Made by a program: the position numbers and the translations under genes
In this document: positions 44,241-57,470 of the stretch, in pieces
Position numbering within the stretch: the first letter of the stretch is position 1
Layout of the letters: every line of letters starts with the position of its first letter
Assembly (NCBI GenBank): GCA_944472135.2
Contig: OX235262.1
Location: forward strand, 82,558,903 to 82,622,902
Origin: Trichobilharzia regenti
Taxonomy: Eukaryota; Platyhelminthes; Trematoda; Strigeidida; Schistosomatidae
Length of the DNA: 64,000 bases
Direction: 5' to 3'
The notes under the pieces: generated by a model
Seen by the model: only the letters and a program-made list of their open reading frames with translations
Told to the model about the DNA's origin: nothing
The model's database searches: none

Positions 44241-45442
44241 ATTCTTTTCTTCATTATCTCTGACGTCACATTTTATCGATTAAATTAAATTCAAGATACT
44301 GATTGGTATACAAAGAATATTTTATTCGAAGATGTTCTCATCATTGTTCTAAATGGCTAGTTTACTTTAGTAGAATTTTTATGACTTATTAGATTCACAG
44401 CTCATTTCACAGAGAAAGTAATCTACATATGAACAGAAGACGGTAGTTTTCTCTCTAAAGAAGAAGCATCTTCAGAAAATCTCGTAGATCACTGTGCGAA
44501 GAGAAGGTGACAAATTCTAGTTAGTTTATTTGTGCGATTAAGTTGAAGTTAGTAATTTATGGTCACTTAGATACTTCAAAGCTGAAAGTGGTCTAAATTT
44601 ACTTGTTCTGATGCTTTTATCCAACCTGGTGTTAATAATTCAAGAGAGGTATCTCCAATCTTCCAGAAGAAGTGTTTCTGAAATGCATCTTTAAATCAAT
44701 AGATTCTCTGGTTTCTTATGTCTTGATAAAAGTTCATTTAAACTGGTAATAATATTCAAAAGACCTCTCGTGATTAAAATTTAATATACCGGAGTGGTTT
44801 TCACCGAAACAAGATGTTAACCTGTAATACTTTGGAAAATATGTCGGGTGTTTGGCAAAATTTACTTTGACTGATATGATTTATTAGTTGTGTTATCTGA
44901 AACAGATATTATGCCAATAATGCATTCACTGAACTTCACGTATTACACTTGCATTGGTGACACTGTGTTAGAAATGTGCCTCTAAACTTAATTTGATTAT
45001 CGTTGACATTGTACTAAAAATAAAAATGTCTGATATTTGATTTAATGATGTGCAATAAAAACTTAATACTTCTTAGTCAACATGCTAATTCTGTTACAGT
45101 TTAAATCACATTTACCTTCACTGATTCGTTAATAGAATATCGGTAAAAGTCAAAATATGGAGGTTTCAATTGTTAAAAGTCTCATCAGCAAATATGGTTT
45201 GTAATTTCAAACAATCATGAGCAGAAAATTGCAACTGAATTTATGTTTCTTTAGTTAATGACAGCAACCGACGATTATCTCAAAGCAGTAGATATTCATG
45301 TGAAGCTTTCATTAGTCTTTTGGAAATGTTATTAGTATTACTTAGGAAATGGAAGGATATTCAGCTGTGAGCCAAATCATTTATACTAGTACTGAACTTG
45401 TAGACATTATTCAAGCTCAATAAATCATTGAAGTGAAGAAAT
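44241..45442. other. AT-rich DNA, nothing recognised
   Basis: No recognisable feature. Confidence 0.3.
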
Positions 45443-45627
45443 TCACTCCACATAGGGCTTCAGTCTTGAGCTTTGAAGTCTCACTAGCAGTGGTTTCATT
45501 TTAACAGGATGCAGTTGCTAGCTACATATCCTAGCTAGCCTAGAGAGGTTTAGTAGTGCGTCACCCGAGGATGGAACCGGGATCACATGCATGCTTAGCG
45601 AGCATTCTACCACTAAAGCACCAACCC
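45443..45627 (-). mobile_element. SINE-C copy (minus)
   Basis: Complement of the SINE-C 3' part (CACATAGGGCTTCAGTCTTG), then CAGGATGCAGTTGCTAGC, then head complement ending GCATTCTACCACTAAAGCAC. Confidence 0.75.
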
Positions 45628-46082
45628 CATTTTATAAAAATCTAAAATTGCTTGAAACTCGCTTAGATTCTGTGGACTCTGTACAGATAGGCTAACTACC
45701 AGATTACAGCTAATGTGTGCAGATTTGTCCCTCAAAACAAATGCAAGATAGTGAACGTTCATTGCCTTTCGCCTAATAGAACACAAAGTCATTGCCTATC
45801 CAAAGATTTTGTAGAAATAATTTTGGTTACAGAGATATTTTCGTAAAGTTTACTTAGAATGATCTTGTACGAACTCACAAGAACAAATGTATGCCCCCGG
45901 CAGAACTTCTTCACATATTGTTGGAGAAAAGTTTCGTTTGAACACAACTCTACAGTAATGGAACATACAACAAAATAATGCGATTTCAACAAGCTTGTAA
46001 TTTGCGTAGTCAACGAAATCAGTAAATGTTTTAGGAGCAAAGCGGAAATCAATACGATAAAAAAGGGACTTAAAGGTTAAAC
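45628..46082. other. Intergenic, nothing recognised
   Basis: No feature recognised. Minus-strand open frames here carry no motif. Confidence 0.3.
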
Positions 46083-46310
46083 AGTGTCGGTGGCTCAGTG
46101 GTATAATGCTCACCAACCACGCAGGTAGCTCGGGGTTTGAATCCGGCCGATGCACTGCTTTACCCGGATAAGTCAGTAATATGACTGGTAATGAGAGAAG
46201 GTTGGAAATGAGGCTAGTGACCACATACTATTAAAATGATCCCCACTGCTACTGAAACTTCAGGGTTCTAGCTTGAAGCTCTATGTCCCATTGGGAACGT
46301 GAAGGAATAA
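46083..46310 (+). mobile_element. SINE-C copy (plus)
   Basis: Head GTGTCGGTGGCTCAGTGGTA, B box GGGGTTTGAATCC, body TAATGAGAGAAGGTTGGAAA, and shared 3' end GAAGCTCTATGTCCCATTGG. Confidence 0.8.
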
Positions 46311-48044
46311 AATATAGGCTAACCAGCATTTTAGTTGCACACATTCAGACAGAATATAACTATATTATCAGGTTGTTTTTTTAATCCTGTTAGCAAGCAA
46401 GTAGAAACAAGCTTATGCCATATGCAGAAATACCGCGTAAAACATATTTAATAAGAATGCTTAGAACCGAAAGAATAACTTGTCAGTGTAATAAAGCTTC
46501 TTTTTTTTTCTAGAATATTTTCAGTTCAAAAAAGTGACATTTTTCTCCGCACTATATCTTAGCATGCGGTTACGAAACAGTTAACCAACCAATATGACAA
46601 CTTTACCTTTAGTTGTTTGACTAGACTTCATACTATACGACTGACACATAGCTTTGAAAAAAGGATTTAGAAATATTACTGATAATCTATTTAATATATT
46701 AAGATCTATTTTTATTGAACAAATACTACACTATAATTATTTAATATTCAAAAAGTCGCAGAGAATTGTATAAAGTATTGAAACAGATAAACAAAACTCT
46801 TCTTACCATGTATCAATCTTATTTAATCTGAATTTAATGTACAGTTTAAAAGAAATTCATATTCAAAGACAAGTTTTCGTCTGATGTGTTTCAGTATGCA
46901 ACGCAAAAACGAAAGAAATGATACAAAACATCTGTTCCGAGTATATTTCCTTGAGGTAAAAATCACCGCTCCGTATATTATTCAAACTTATATTCTACAT
47001 CTGGCCTTTCTGTATTCTGTTTCTAAGACTTGGAAAAAACTTTATATAAACTAAATACATTCGAAAGAACCTTTTTTCAATAAGATAGTTGTATAACGTT
47101 CATTAAATACAATCATTTAACAGATATTACCGAATACAAAAATAACGCAATATATAGTAACACAGATAGTGGTTATATATCTGTAATAAATGAAATTCTT
47201 GAAAGAATCTATTCCTTAAACTACAGGTAAATTCTTGACGTGATAGTTTGCACGAATAACTGAAATGTGTATTAGCTCAGTTGAGCTTAAGAACGTGCGA
47301 CTATCTGGAAGGTCATTCAATAGCTCAATGAAATACAATGTTTTCTTAAGTCCGAAGAAATGGAAGCATTATTAGTTCGAGTCTTTAAATATTCCCACTG
47401 TTCAAAATTAAAACAAGACATCCTGGCGAACGATATTATTATTTGATTCACAAATACACTGTTATTTTTCAACTTTTTAAATATATAAAGCTATGTAAGT
47501 TAGAGCAGTTTCTGAAGAAGAACTAACTGAAAATGATACTGTTCGCTTATATGTTTTGTTCTGATTAATATGCGTTTAACAGAAATATAATATCTGAATG
47601 ACGTAGTATTGTTGTGAGAGCTGTCTGCAAGCCAAAACTGTAAGTAACAATTTACGCCAAAGTTTACGTCCCGAATCGACGTCAGGAGAGAAAACAAGAA
47701 CAAAGCCTAGCCTTGAGGAACTCAACACTCAATCACACCAGACTTAACACAGGCAAAAACAATTCACAGAGCGGACTGTCTAAGAAATGGCCACAAAGAG
47801 ATGACAAAACCACCTTGAGCAATAAGACAACCAGTCAGAAGACGTTGCATGTCTGCTAGCAATAACGAATAATAATGTACATAAAAATCTTTAAATGCCT
47901 TTTGATTTTCTCAATAAACGATCTGTTACCAGACTTTTGTCTTCTGTCGTTACAGCATTACTTCTGATATTTAAATAGCCTAGTAATTCAGATAGATGGA
48001 GATATTGTCTACTGCTCTTTCAAGTTAACCTCAAATGTCTCTGA
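46311..48044. other. AT-rich DNA, nothing recognised
   Basis: No gene, RNA or element recognised. Confidence 0.35.
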
Positions 48045-48215
48045 TATAAGGATAAAACTTGGGCACTGTGTTAGAGTATAATTTCATTGAGGTACTCACA
48101 TCTTGATATGATTATAAGCAATAAAATGTGTTCGAAACTTCATCAGTAAATATCAAGGTTTAGGACTGTGTGACTTTATAAACCAAAAATTTCGTCTATA
48201 ATGGAGCTCTAATCT
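48045..48215 (-). mobile_element. Solo PLE terminal repeat
   Basis: It matches the terminal repeat of the 12- and 55-kb PLEs in minus orientation: CTTGATATGATTATAAGCAA, then GTTCGAAACTTCATCAGTAA and CTGTGTGACTTTATAAA. No coding sequence is attached. Confidence 0.7.
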
Positions 48216-49525
48216 CTTTTTCTTAATGTCTTCAGTGCAGCACAGGATAAACGCTGAATTATGAGTTATTTCCTTTTTCCAAATAGGTTTCTACCGTTTC
48301 AATTGATTTAAGTATCCTAGGAAATTTGACTTTCTACCTAGTCATTCTTTTTCGGTGATTAAAATCCATAGTCCCTAGGTTATTCAATGAAAAGTTTGCA
48401 AACACCGCAATCTTAAATCCCACCTATTTGAGTCATAGATCCAATTCTACTTCTTGAGCTGCAAATGATGGATGTTTGCAGCATTAGGAATGTATTTCAT
48501 GTTCTGATGTGAAAATATTTGTGATTTATGTTTATTATGCTAAAAGTTCAGTTGATAGTAGATTGATATTTAGTCTCTGTACATTTCCGAAGTTGTATTA
48601 ACTGCTAAAATAAAATGCGAAAAACCACTACAGTAAGTAGGCTTAAAGGAATTTAAAAGTGAAGTAGCATTCGTATATATCATCTTCAAGAATGCTAAAA
48701 GGTTCCACCGATAACATAAAACAATTAACACAGTAAAAACCAAAACCAAGCAGCTCAGAATATGCCTGAATAGTTTTGCTTAAAATATTCATCTGAATTA
48801 TTTATTTTGCTGTATCGGTGTCCCACTGCTAGCTTGTTAAACATAGTTGATGAATAATCCCCATCCATACATTATTGAAAGCAAAACACGCAGTTCAGCG
48901 AAGAGTCTCTTTTCGGTGAATTCAAATACTTAGCTCTGCATATTCTATGTGCAGATATCAGTTCACCTGTTGCTGTGGAGCCAGTTACATTAGTTGTTCG
49001 ATGCGTATCCTGTCCAAAATGGTTCGAGAACACTATTCTACATGACTACAAAAAGGTGCGATAACTGAGCAGCTCGTAAACATTGGCCATACCAAATCAA
49101 CAAACACCTTCTTCAAAGAGACCTAAAAAAGTGAAGTGACGTTCCATAATTTCCTATGTGAATTCGAAACACAACTCACTCACTCAACTATTCATCTTAT
49201 TAAGTAACTGCATTGCGCTTACTCAACTTCTTTTTATGAGTTAATCAACATTAATAACTATTTTTTATCTGACAACGCTTCACTACTACCCTCTCACCAA
49301 TCTTCATCTCCACTAGTTAGAATTTGACTACTGATTGTAGTTTTAAAATATCTTGATAACAATATCCCTAACTTACTTTTTTTCTTATCGGACAAACCTG
49401 AAGTACAGACAAAAAAGTAAGTGTATACAATCACTTTTGTTGCAGCAAAGTGAATGAATTCGCTGAAAACAGACTCCTCACTGAAGTACATGTTTTGTTT
49501 TTATTAAACATAGAGTGACGAACAT

Positions 49526-49586
<61 letters not shown>

Positions 49587-50369
49587 AACATTTATTACGC
49601 GTGTAAACGCTGACAATATAAAAAATTAAAAACATTGAGGGGTAATAAGTATTTCTTTTAAATTAGATTGTTTACATTTGATACACAGTCTGTTGAACCA
49701 GTCGTCGTCTCCCAGGGTTTTAAACCCCACTGATGCTCTGTAAAATTGAAGAGTTTTAGACATTTACGCTTAAACAAACTTTCTGTTATGGTTTGTCATA
49801 ATTTACATCTGCTTAGCATGTGTCTTGAAAAAATGTCATCATGTGTCCTAAGTGCTTAGTATAGAAATTAAGATTTATAATACAAATGATTCTGCATTAC
49901 CAAGTTTTCTAGTCTACCAATTAAATAACTAATGTGCTCACAGTTACCATACGATAGCACCTTTTTCTCCAGAGATTCTACTGATTCGCTACTATTTTTA
50001 TCATTTCTCGAAAAGGTTTTTGAAAAATGAATAGTTCCTTAGTTAGACTATGATTTCAAAAAGCCCGCTATCATAGTTTAATTCTTTTTGGGAGGTCATA
50101 TTTCGATTTAGCAAAAATGGAAATTTCAGCAATTGGAACATCAAATCTTAAAGCTATTTCTTATTTTCTGCTGATTCACTCACAAGTTCTGACGGTTTAT
50201 GTATCACCTCGTCAATTAATTTGTTGTGTTGTCTAAAGTTGACTAAATTTAACTAATTAGTTGTCTGCTAGTCGCTAATTGCAACCGTCCTTCACTTGAA
50301 TCAACTTCCAAATGAATCTGAAATCTGTTCGTTATATTTAAATTTATCAGGGTTTACAGAAATACGTAG
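48216..50369. other. AT-rich DNA with microsatellite and dispersed repeat
   Basis: 48895-48950 matches the GTTCAGCGAAG-type repeat (AGTTCAGCGAAGAGTCTCTT). A long TA microsatellite is at 49532-49584. No gene recognised. Confidence 0.4.
49532..49584. repeat. TA microsatellite, about 26 units
   Basis: The longest uninterrupted TA run in the window. Confidence 0.95.
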
Positions 50370-51165
50370 GATCGATAAAAGACTCCAGAAAATCTCAGTT
50401 TCGTGGAGAATTTATGTCTGTCACACAAACTGTAAGAACTACAGCCAAAAACTAGCAAGTTGGCACATGAAGCAGAGAAGACATTACCTCAAGTGAACAC
50501 ACAGAAGACGGAGATGATGAAAATAATCAGCCCACAACAAGCACCATGTACTATCAACAGAACAAATTTGAAAAAGGTCACTTATTTTATTTATTTCAAC
50601 TGCAAGTGGAACGGATGAGAATGTCAAAACCGAATCACAGCTTGGAAATCCAATGCAATCAGCATAGGAAACAATATTTGGATTTTCAACACTAATGTTA
50701 AGTCGATTCTCCCATATAAGTAAGAAAATTCGACAGCACACCACCCAAAGCCTCCTGAATAGTTTACTGCAAACTTTTGTCATCAGCTCCCTTCACTGGC
50801 TTGATAGTGAAGATCAGATGGCAGGATAGAAAGAATTAGCGACAAAAGCCTATGAGAAGGAGACATTCAAGAACCTATTACTCAACAATTATTCTGAAGT
50901 GAATACAGATGAGTGGGACATACTCTGAGGAGAACCTTGAGTGAAATCAAACACTATTTAGGCCCTTGAAAGTTAACCGGAAGGGAAACGACGAGTAAGG
51001 TGTGGCTTTCAAGGATGACATGGAAGAAATAGTGTGAGGAGAAGATGAAAGCTTGTGGCAATCGTAGAACCAGATGAAGAGGACTGCAGACAACAGGACG
51101 AAACCGAAGTAAGCTACTAAAGCTCTATATTCTGGCCACAACCCAAGGGAATATACAGTGCACCA
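50370..51165 (+). mobile_element. RTE-type LINE, 3' third, heavily worn
   Basis: Plus strand: TPENLSFVENLCLSHKL at the box C position (FADDL has become FVENL), KTSKLAHEAEKT and VNTQKTEMMKI, then, after frameshifts, HQLPSLA-type and RKGNDE-type segments. The tail is ATKALYSGHNPRE at about 51110-51150, ending AACCCAAGGGAATA. It contains no usable reverse transcriptase. Confidence 0.75.
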
Positions 51166-51328
51166 TTCATCCGCAAATAAGATACTTTATCTCACTTTCC
51201 ACATTACATACTACTCCTTTAGATGGTAGGAATACAGAAAAATGGAATGGACAAAGTTCACCCAAACATTTCGATTGTATCACTATCTCCCTCTCTCTTA
51301 AATTAAGAATTATTCTTTGATTGTATAG

Positions 51329-51583
51329 ATTAGTGAAATGAGAAAATCACTTTCAGTGTGTCTTTCTAAACCTAGTGAAGATATTATTCCAAAATGTCAA
51401 TATTTATGTCTAAATTCTGAAATTCGCGGTCATAAAATGTCACAAGGGAAGAAATTGACTGTGCATCTGTGTAGTGAAGAAGCAGTTTGTTTAGCTGAAA
51501 ACTATGTCTTTGATTATTTATTACTTTGTAGGACAAAATTTTATACTTTATATGTTACAACTGAAAATGCAGTGAAAACTTGA
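51329..51583 (+). other. Candidate terminal exon, unassigned
   Basis: A frame open after the acceptor-like TTGATTGTATAG (ends 51328) reads ISEMRKSLSVCLSKPSEDII, later KKLTVHLCSEEAVCLAENYV, and stops at 51583. AATAAA-type signals lie about 320 bp downstream. No repeat signature is seen. I do not recognise the product, and without a partner exon it stays speculative. Confidence 0.2.
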
Positions 51584-52589
51584 TACATGTTCATGGAAAG
51601 ATTTTATCCAACTGTAGCTTCAATAGACTTCAGCATAGAAAATTATTCCCTCTATTCATTTTTACCTGTAAGCATCACGAATATATGAAAGTATTCAATA
51701 TGCTTCGTTATGAGTGAAATAAGCCGCAATTAGAAAGCTGAATCGAGGTATGGGGGTAATCTGGTGAATCTTCTGTAGAACCAGTTCTTCTGTAGAATTT
51801 GTTAATCAAGTTGTTTCACTTCGTGCGGTGGTTATATTGTGCATACTATGCTACTTAGGGTAACAGATTACATACAAACCGTGACGTTAGGCATTAATAT
51901 AATTAATAAAACCCCTACTTTTCTCCAAAAAATATGCCTAAGTCCATATTTATTAATCAAAAAACTCAAACTTCGTTTCAAGTTTTCTGACGCTCTTGAC
52001 TGTAGCAATAAAATAAACATCAGAGTCGTATTAATTTAAAATACATTCTGTTGATCAGTATAAAATTCGAAGTAAATGAAAACACTTTTATGAAGGGTAT
52101 GATGCTTTGATGAAGTGTCGCTGAGGGTGGTCATGAGAACAATTAATTATTTCTCTTTATTCATTCGTCCTTGGACATGTTGAAAGCATGTGTTTTACGT
52201 AAAGGTTGCGCCACATCTGTTTGCCTGAAATGTAAATACAGCTGTATGATTGTGAATATTAAATTTACAATATCAGTAGATTACTTATTCACGTGAAATT
52301 TACCTAGATTTCTGGCATAGTTAATTTTTGAAAGATCTCAGTATTAAGTATAAAGTCTGACAAGTTGAGTTTCTTACATAGCAGTATGTAACAAACTTTA
52401 TTTAAGCTTATAGACTTTCACGATTTATATATATATATATATATATATAAATCTTTCGTTAGTCTCTGGCATTCTGTAAGATGTTGTTTACTAACCCTGA
52501 TGACGTTGAAAAAATTAAATTTTTTGATAAATCCTCTAAAGTAATAGACAATATTGTTCTAAAGTAATAGAGACGGAAAATAATAATTA
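51584..52589. other. AT-rich DNA with TA repeat
   Basis: TA run at 52426-52450. Otherwise no feature. Confidence 0.35.
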
Positions 52590-52591
52590 TT

Positions 52592-52672
52592 AGCTGTCCA
52601 GTACTCTCCGGCTTTCCACTTGTTCCCTAACTGATGTCACCCAGTGATCAGATCTATAACCAATCAAATCCC
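52592..52672 (+). mobile_element. SINE-A, 5' truncated at the ribozyme
   Basis: It begins at AGCTGTCCAGTACTCTCCGG, a few bases before the expected hammerhead cleavage point, and continues with the usual tail (CTGATGTCACCCAGTGATC). No head is present. Confidence 0.7.
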
Positions 52673-52844
52673 TACAAGCAAACAGTTGATAATTGATATA
52701 ATGCTCACTAGCGACTGGCTTTACAACAGAAGTTACCTGAAGTTCTAGTCAGGAGGCAGGTGCCATCACGTTCGGTAAGAAAACAGTTGCTCACCTAGGG
52801 TATTGGCTGGCTTTTGCACCAAATATTGCCAGTTTACGTGAGCT

Positions 52845-53030
52845 CTAATCCTTGAACCATTAAATCGGGTCCCAGGGGCTTAATAGTCTGCTAGTTTGCC
52901 TCTTAACCGACAAGCCTTTAGTCCGAACACCGATCGATGCGTACTGTCGAAGAGTCCCAAACTAGTATGAGACAGCCTTCCAGTACTCTCCTGGTTCTCT
53001 AAATGATGTCAGTTCGTGGTCAAAACCGTC
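52845..53030 (+). mobile_element. SINE-A copy (plus)
   Basis: Head GGGTCCCAGGGGCTTAATAG, worn B box (AGTCCGAACACC), hammerhead region 52938-52996 (stem I GUACUG/CAGUAC perfect, UCGAAGA core, GUCC/GUAU, GAGA), tail GATGTCAGTTCGTGGTC. The ribozyme core is mutated in both conserved boxes. Confidence 0.75.
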
Positions 53031-53348
53031 AAAATAAATGCTCATGATAATCTGTCGATCAGGAAGGTAGTGTGTTATACGGCAGTGTTGCCATGGTTCT
53101 CTGTGAAATATTGAAATGGTTAATGAATATTCAGATGGCAGACAAATATGAATCTAGGTTTATTGATTTCTCGATCTTATCAACAAGGAATATTCTCAGT
53201 CTTATAAAGACCACATGTTTCACTATTTTTTTGGAAAATTATTTTTCATGACTCAGTTGTTTAATGGACAAATTTTCTGCCGACTGATATCATCTAATAT
53301 CTAGTTATAATACTTAATTATGAAATCTGTAGGGGACACAAATTACTG
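53031..53348. other. Intergenic, nothing recognised
   Basis: No recognisable feature. Confidence 0.3.
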
Positions 53349-53352
53349 ACAG

Positions 53353-53671
53353 TGTAACAACAGAAGACAAGGGCCAGGCAACAGATCGTTATATTATGAA
53401 AATCAACACGTATTTATACATATTTCAGACAACATTATTATAGACAAGCGCAGTCATCTGATTGGTTGTTTAGGTAGACAAACGCAGGCTTCTGATTGGT
53501 TGTTTCGGGATTCCTTGACAAACAGAGTTCTCTATCTGCGAATCATATTTTGCCACGTTAACTTCGCTGTGATTGGTTGTTGACTCAGCCTTGTTCACGG
53601 CCCATATTAGTGACCTAGACCTTAACGTAGATTAGTGCCAACCAATCGGCTAGCAGCCTGCTCTCACCACA
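53353..53671 (-). mobile_element. Solo LTR (family 1)
   Basis: A 319-bp unit from TGTAACAACA to CTCACCACA, flanked by the 4-bp direct repeat ACAG (53349-53352, 53672-53675). It contains an internal duplication of the GACAAACGCAG..TGATTGGTTG segment near 53440-53505 that the other two copies lack. No internal region is seen. Confidence 0.85.
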
Positions 53672-53675
53672 ACAG

Positions 53676-54485
53676 CATTATTGTTAAATTTAACGAATAA
53701 TACGCTGCAAACATTTCTCTAGGAAAACTGTATTGGACGCATTGTTATTTGAGTAATAACCGCACTCGGTTACTTGAAATATTACAAATTACTATTATTT
53801 TCCAAGTTATTTGATTATCTTAGCAGAATTGTCTTTTCATGAACACTGAGGTTGTTTAAAGTTGTTGATTGTTTTCAGGAAGTGAACCGTAGACTACGCT
53901 ATTTGTATTTCTTGACCCCATTACTAAAAACTGCAATGTAAATCTACCTAATTAACATATGATTAATGTTTTTTGAGATATGAACCAATCCAGTGGTGAT
54001 AAGTTGGTTAACAATAATTAGTCAGTATCAACGTGTCAAAGGAATGAGAATTAACCAAAAAAATTAATGCAACAATTAAAAGATAGAAACAGTTGCAAAA
54101 ATTAAATAAGTGAACCACATAATGCATAATTTTGGAGAAAAATAAGGATTAATTGGGAAATAAATGAGTGTTCAAATTCATTTAGTAATAAGCAAAATGA
54201 AATAATCACAATAATAAAGCAATTAGGGTACTGATAATTTGTGAAAGGCTTCCGGGGTTGACGGAGAAAATGTTAGGAGAAGTGCTGTACATATTTCTTC
54301 CGAACACTTAGGACCAGCTTCTTCAGGTGGATACCAAAGCCCTCAGTGGTGTGTAGAAGACAAACACTTAAAGCAAAATTAATAGAGGTTAGGATGCGAT
54401 TGGTGACTTAAAATGCTTAATCAATATCAACTGAATCCTCGATATCTACAGTTTGTACTAAAATAGAGTTATAAACTGATCTTAT
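53676..54485. other. AT-rich DNA, nothing recognised
   Basis: No recognisable feature. Confidence 0.3.
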
Positions 54486-55645
54486 TTGTAATTCCATTAT
54501 GGGTAAATTTTGTTTTGATAAAGTCTCACAGTGTTATACAGTAATGTTTACTGGTGACGTTTCGAGCACAATTTATTGCTCATAATCATATCAAGGTACT
54601 CACACGACTTCCTAACTTCATTTATATAGTTCCATTATGAAATAATAGAAAAGATTTGTAACTCAGGTGGATGATTTGCAATTAATAGTGTTCTCTGAGC
54701 TGGTTGGTTTAGTTCAATTATTTTTCATTCGATTTTCACTTGATTCGATTGGTAGTAGTATTTTCCATATTTCGGGTGTGAGTGATGAATCATTCTTTTT
54801 GCATGTGTTTGGTGTAGACTCGATGAACAAGGATTCAGAAGAGGTGTTACTGTTAAATAACTATCTTTTAAAATTCATTAGGAAGATCGAAGAAGGCCAA
54901 ATGAAAAATAAAAATAATTGTGAAACTAGTAATAATAACATAAATTAGAGAGAATTTAAGTCATCTACAGTTATATTATATGAAGAGGAGACATCTGAGA
55001 CACTACGTAGGATTCTTAATAAAGCAAGAATTAGAGTGGCATTTAAACCTACAAACTCACTCAGGGACAACCTCTGTCGATTAAAGAACCCAGTTGACCC
55101 AATTAGACAAAATAATATAGTTTACAAAATACCCTGCAATGACTGTGAGGTCAACTACATAGGTCAAACTAGTAGGTCAGGGGTAGTCAGATTGTCAGAG
55201 CATAAAAATTTAGCTAAGGTTAGAATGGTTGACCCCGAGAAGATAAATAATTTAGAAAAAAGCTCAGCAATTGCAATGCATGCGATAACACACAACCACA
55301 CAATAGGGTGGTAGAGGGTTAAAATTCTAAAAAGTAATCTAGGTAGGTGGAAAAAGAAGTTGATTACTGAATCCTTGTTCATTGAGTCTACACCAAACAC
55401 ATGCAAAAAGAATGATTCATCACTCACACCCGAAATATGGAAAATACTACTACCAATCGAATCAAGTGAAAATCAAATGAAAAATAATGGAACTGTATAA
55501 ATGAAGTTAGGAAGTTGTGTGAGTACCTTGATATGATTATGAGCAATAAATTGTGCTCGAAAGATGATTAGTAAACAATACTGTAGAATATTGTGAGACT
55601 TTATCAAAATATAATTCACCCATAATGGAATAACACCCTACCACA
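54486..55645 (+). mobile_element. PLE copy, best preserved endonuclease, inverted ends
   Basis: Left part 54486-54836 is a minus-strand piece of the same element (terminal repeat plus the last codons). It is the reverse complement of 55365-55645 (TTCATTGAGTCTACACCAAA and GTGTGAGTACCTTGATATGA on the right). It is interrupted by a GTTCTCTGAGCTGG end at 54690. The plus-strand main part runs from the linker at 54837 to the right terminal repeat. The reverse transcriptase is missing, so it cannot move by itself. Confidence 0.85.
54837..55499 (+). pseudogene. PLE linker and GIY-YIG endonuclease
   Basis: Plus frame: LLLNNYLLKFIRKIEEGQMK, a stop at about 54946, then RRILNKARIRVAFKPTNSLR, KIPCNDCEVNYIGQTSRSGV, VRLSEHKN, MVDPEKINNLEKSSAIAMHA, a TGG-to-TAG stop at 55312, RVKILKSNLGRWKKKLITES and a final SLTPEIWKILLPIESS. 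The Tyr of YIG, Arg of TSRS and His of SEHK are in place, as is the CxxC-type pair before YIG. Only two stops break about 220 codons, so it is fairly young. Confidence 0.85.
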
Positions 55646-56125
55646 GTGCACAAGTTTTATTCTTATATCAATGATCTTGATTATTTTCTGGCTTAACTCT
55701 ACAAAAATGATGTTTGGAAATCCGATGATGGGCCCGCCTAATTGTATACTTACTGGAACTACCTCAACGGAAACAGTCAAACTGATATATATATATATAT
55801 ATATATGTATATATGAGGATTTGATTGCCTTTCAGATGTCTGAATGGGGATTTTTGTATCACGTCAAAAGACAATTATAAAAACACTTCCATTATTGTGG
55901 AAAAAAACCATTGTGGCAATGTGTTTCTTAATGTTTTGAAGTTTAACTTGAAATCAGACAAAAATCAATGACTTATTAACTAAAGATCAAACCACTTCTC
56001 TTATTTGGAAGACTACAATATGGTTGTGACCAGTGGGATCCACTAAGTCGGGTATGAAGACTGTTACTGTTTGGTGGCATCAGATGTTGCGGATGTTGTA
56101 GAGCGAATCAACATAAGACAGAATC
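55646..56125. other. Intergenic with TA repeat
   Basis: TA microsatellite at 55785-55814. No gene recognised. Confidence 0.35.
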
Positions 56126-56355
56126 CACATGGAACTGGATTCCGATCCAGTGGTTAACTGATTGATAGGTTCCCATCTCTATCGTAATGTTTCGGTTATC
56201 GTCGCTGACATCTTTCGATATGCGCTCTGCTGAAAAGTTTTTTTAAGTGGGATAGATTCTGTTTAGTTCTCTATGTCTTCCTGTGGTTCTCTAACTGATA
56301 TCAACTCGTGATGCAATCTACTGCTAAATCAATCAATTCCTTACAACCCAACACT
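56126..56355 (+). mobile_element. SINE-A, strongly diverged
   Basis: The tail is recognisable (CTAACTGATATCAACTCGTG, then CAACACTTGACG). The head is represented by GATCCAGTGGTTAACTGATT and the ribozyme region is unrecognisable. Confidence 0.5.
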
Positions 56356-57470
56356 TGACGTTTATTGCAGATGGTCATGAGTCTGGTTATATAAAATCGC
56401 AGTCACCTGATCCTGCAGCTAACCAAACTGTTTTCCTGCTATCATAAACAGTTGTGTAGTATATCCTAGACCTAAATGTAGAGTAATACTCAGCTATTAG
56501 AGATTATAGCTCGAATGGCTTCAAATATAACTGTAACTATAGTTGGTGCTTTTCTTCCATATGAAAGCTTTTGAACTATCCATGATAAAAAGCATTATTT
56601 CTTCAATTTACGTCATAACATTTGAATTTCAGATGATTCTTTTCACTGTGTGTCACATACACTTGGTATTGTTTAGTGTTATGAAATTCTTGTTCAAATT
56701 GAACACAACGAAATATTAGCACGTGATTCACTGTTACTGCGCACGTAATCATTTGAACAGGAATAACCTAAAAAGGTGGTTAATCTGTATTTTGTAGAAA
56801 TGGATTAGATTGTTATTAAACATAACGAAAGGTAAACTAGCCAGTACAAAATGAAAACTTTTCTTTACAATTTGAGGAAAAAAAGAAGACACAACCTATT
56901 CGTACTTATTTATAATTTAGCCAGCACAGATTATATTCGAAATGATTTGTTTTTGTGTCAACTGTCCTATTTTTAGGAGGATGAATCACAAAAGCACACT
57001 ACACCATAGGTAGTATTTCGTATTATCTAACATTGTGCAGTATGAATACAGTTTTCCTATGACATACGTTCTAAGATGCAATACACACACAGTTTTCAGA
57101 AATTCGATCAGTTTTGTTTGAAAATATCTAACTTTATTTAAAATGAAAAACGGGAAACAAAACAAAGACTTTCCTGTTACTGCTGATCCCTTATCTTTAC
57201 ATGCTAACTGTGCGTTTTATTACTATTTTTTTCTGTAACAAGCTTTTGTCAATCACGCCTACTTGAAGTAGGATAGTTGATGTAATAAGAATAATTTGTG
57301 TATAGCTGTGGAAGAATGAAATGAAAACTTCCAGTTAGAAGGTTCTAAATATAAATAAACTAAAAAGTGAAGTTAGCAGTGAAACACTAGATAGTTCTAC
57401 TAACTGAATATAAACACTATGGGTTTAGGTGGATTGATGACTAATATATTATATATTTATGAGTTATATT
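56356..57470. other. AT-rich DNA, nothing recognised
   Basis: No recognisable feature. Confidence 0.3.

Noticed and set aside
45850..46224. Minus-strand open frame of 124 codons
   Set aside because: It overlaps the SINE-C at 46083 on the opposite strand and has no motif.
54518..54600. CTGATGACG on the plus strand of PLE terminal repeats as a hammerhead core
   Set aside because: No GAAA box follows a stem II on that strand; the GAAA-type half is on the other strand, so this was not called as a ribozyme.
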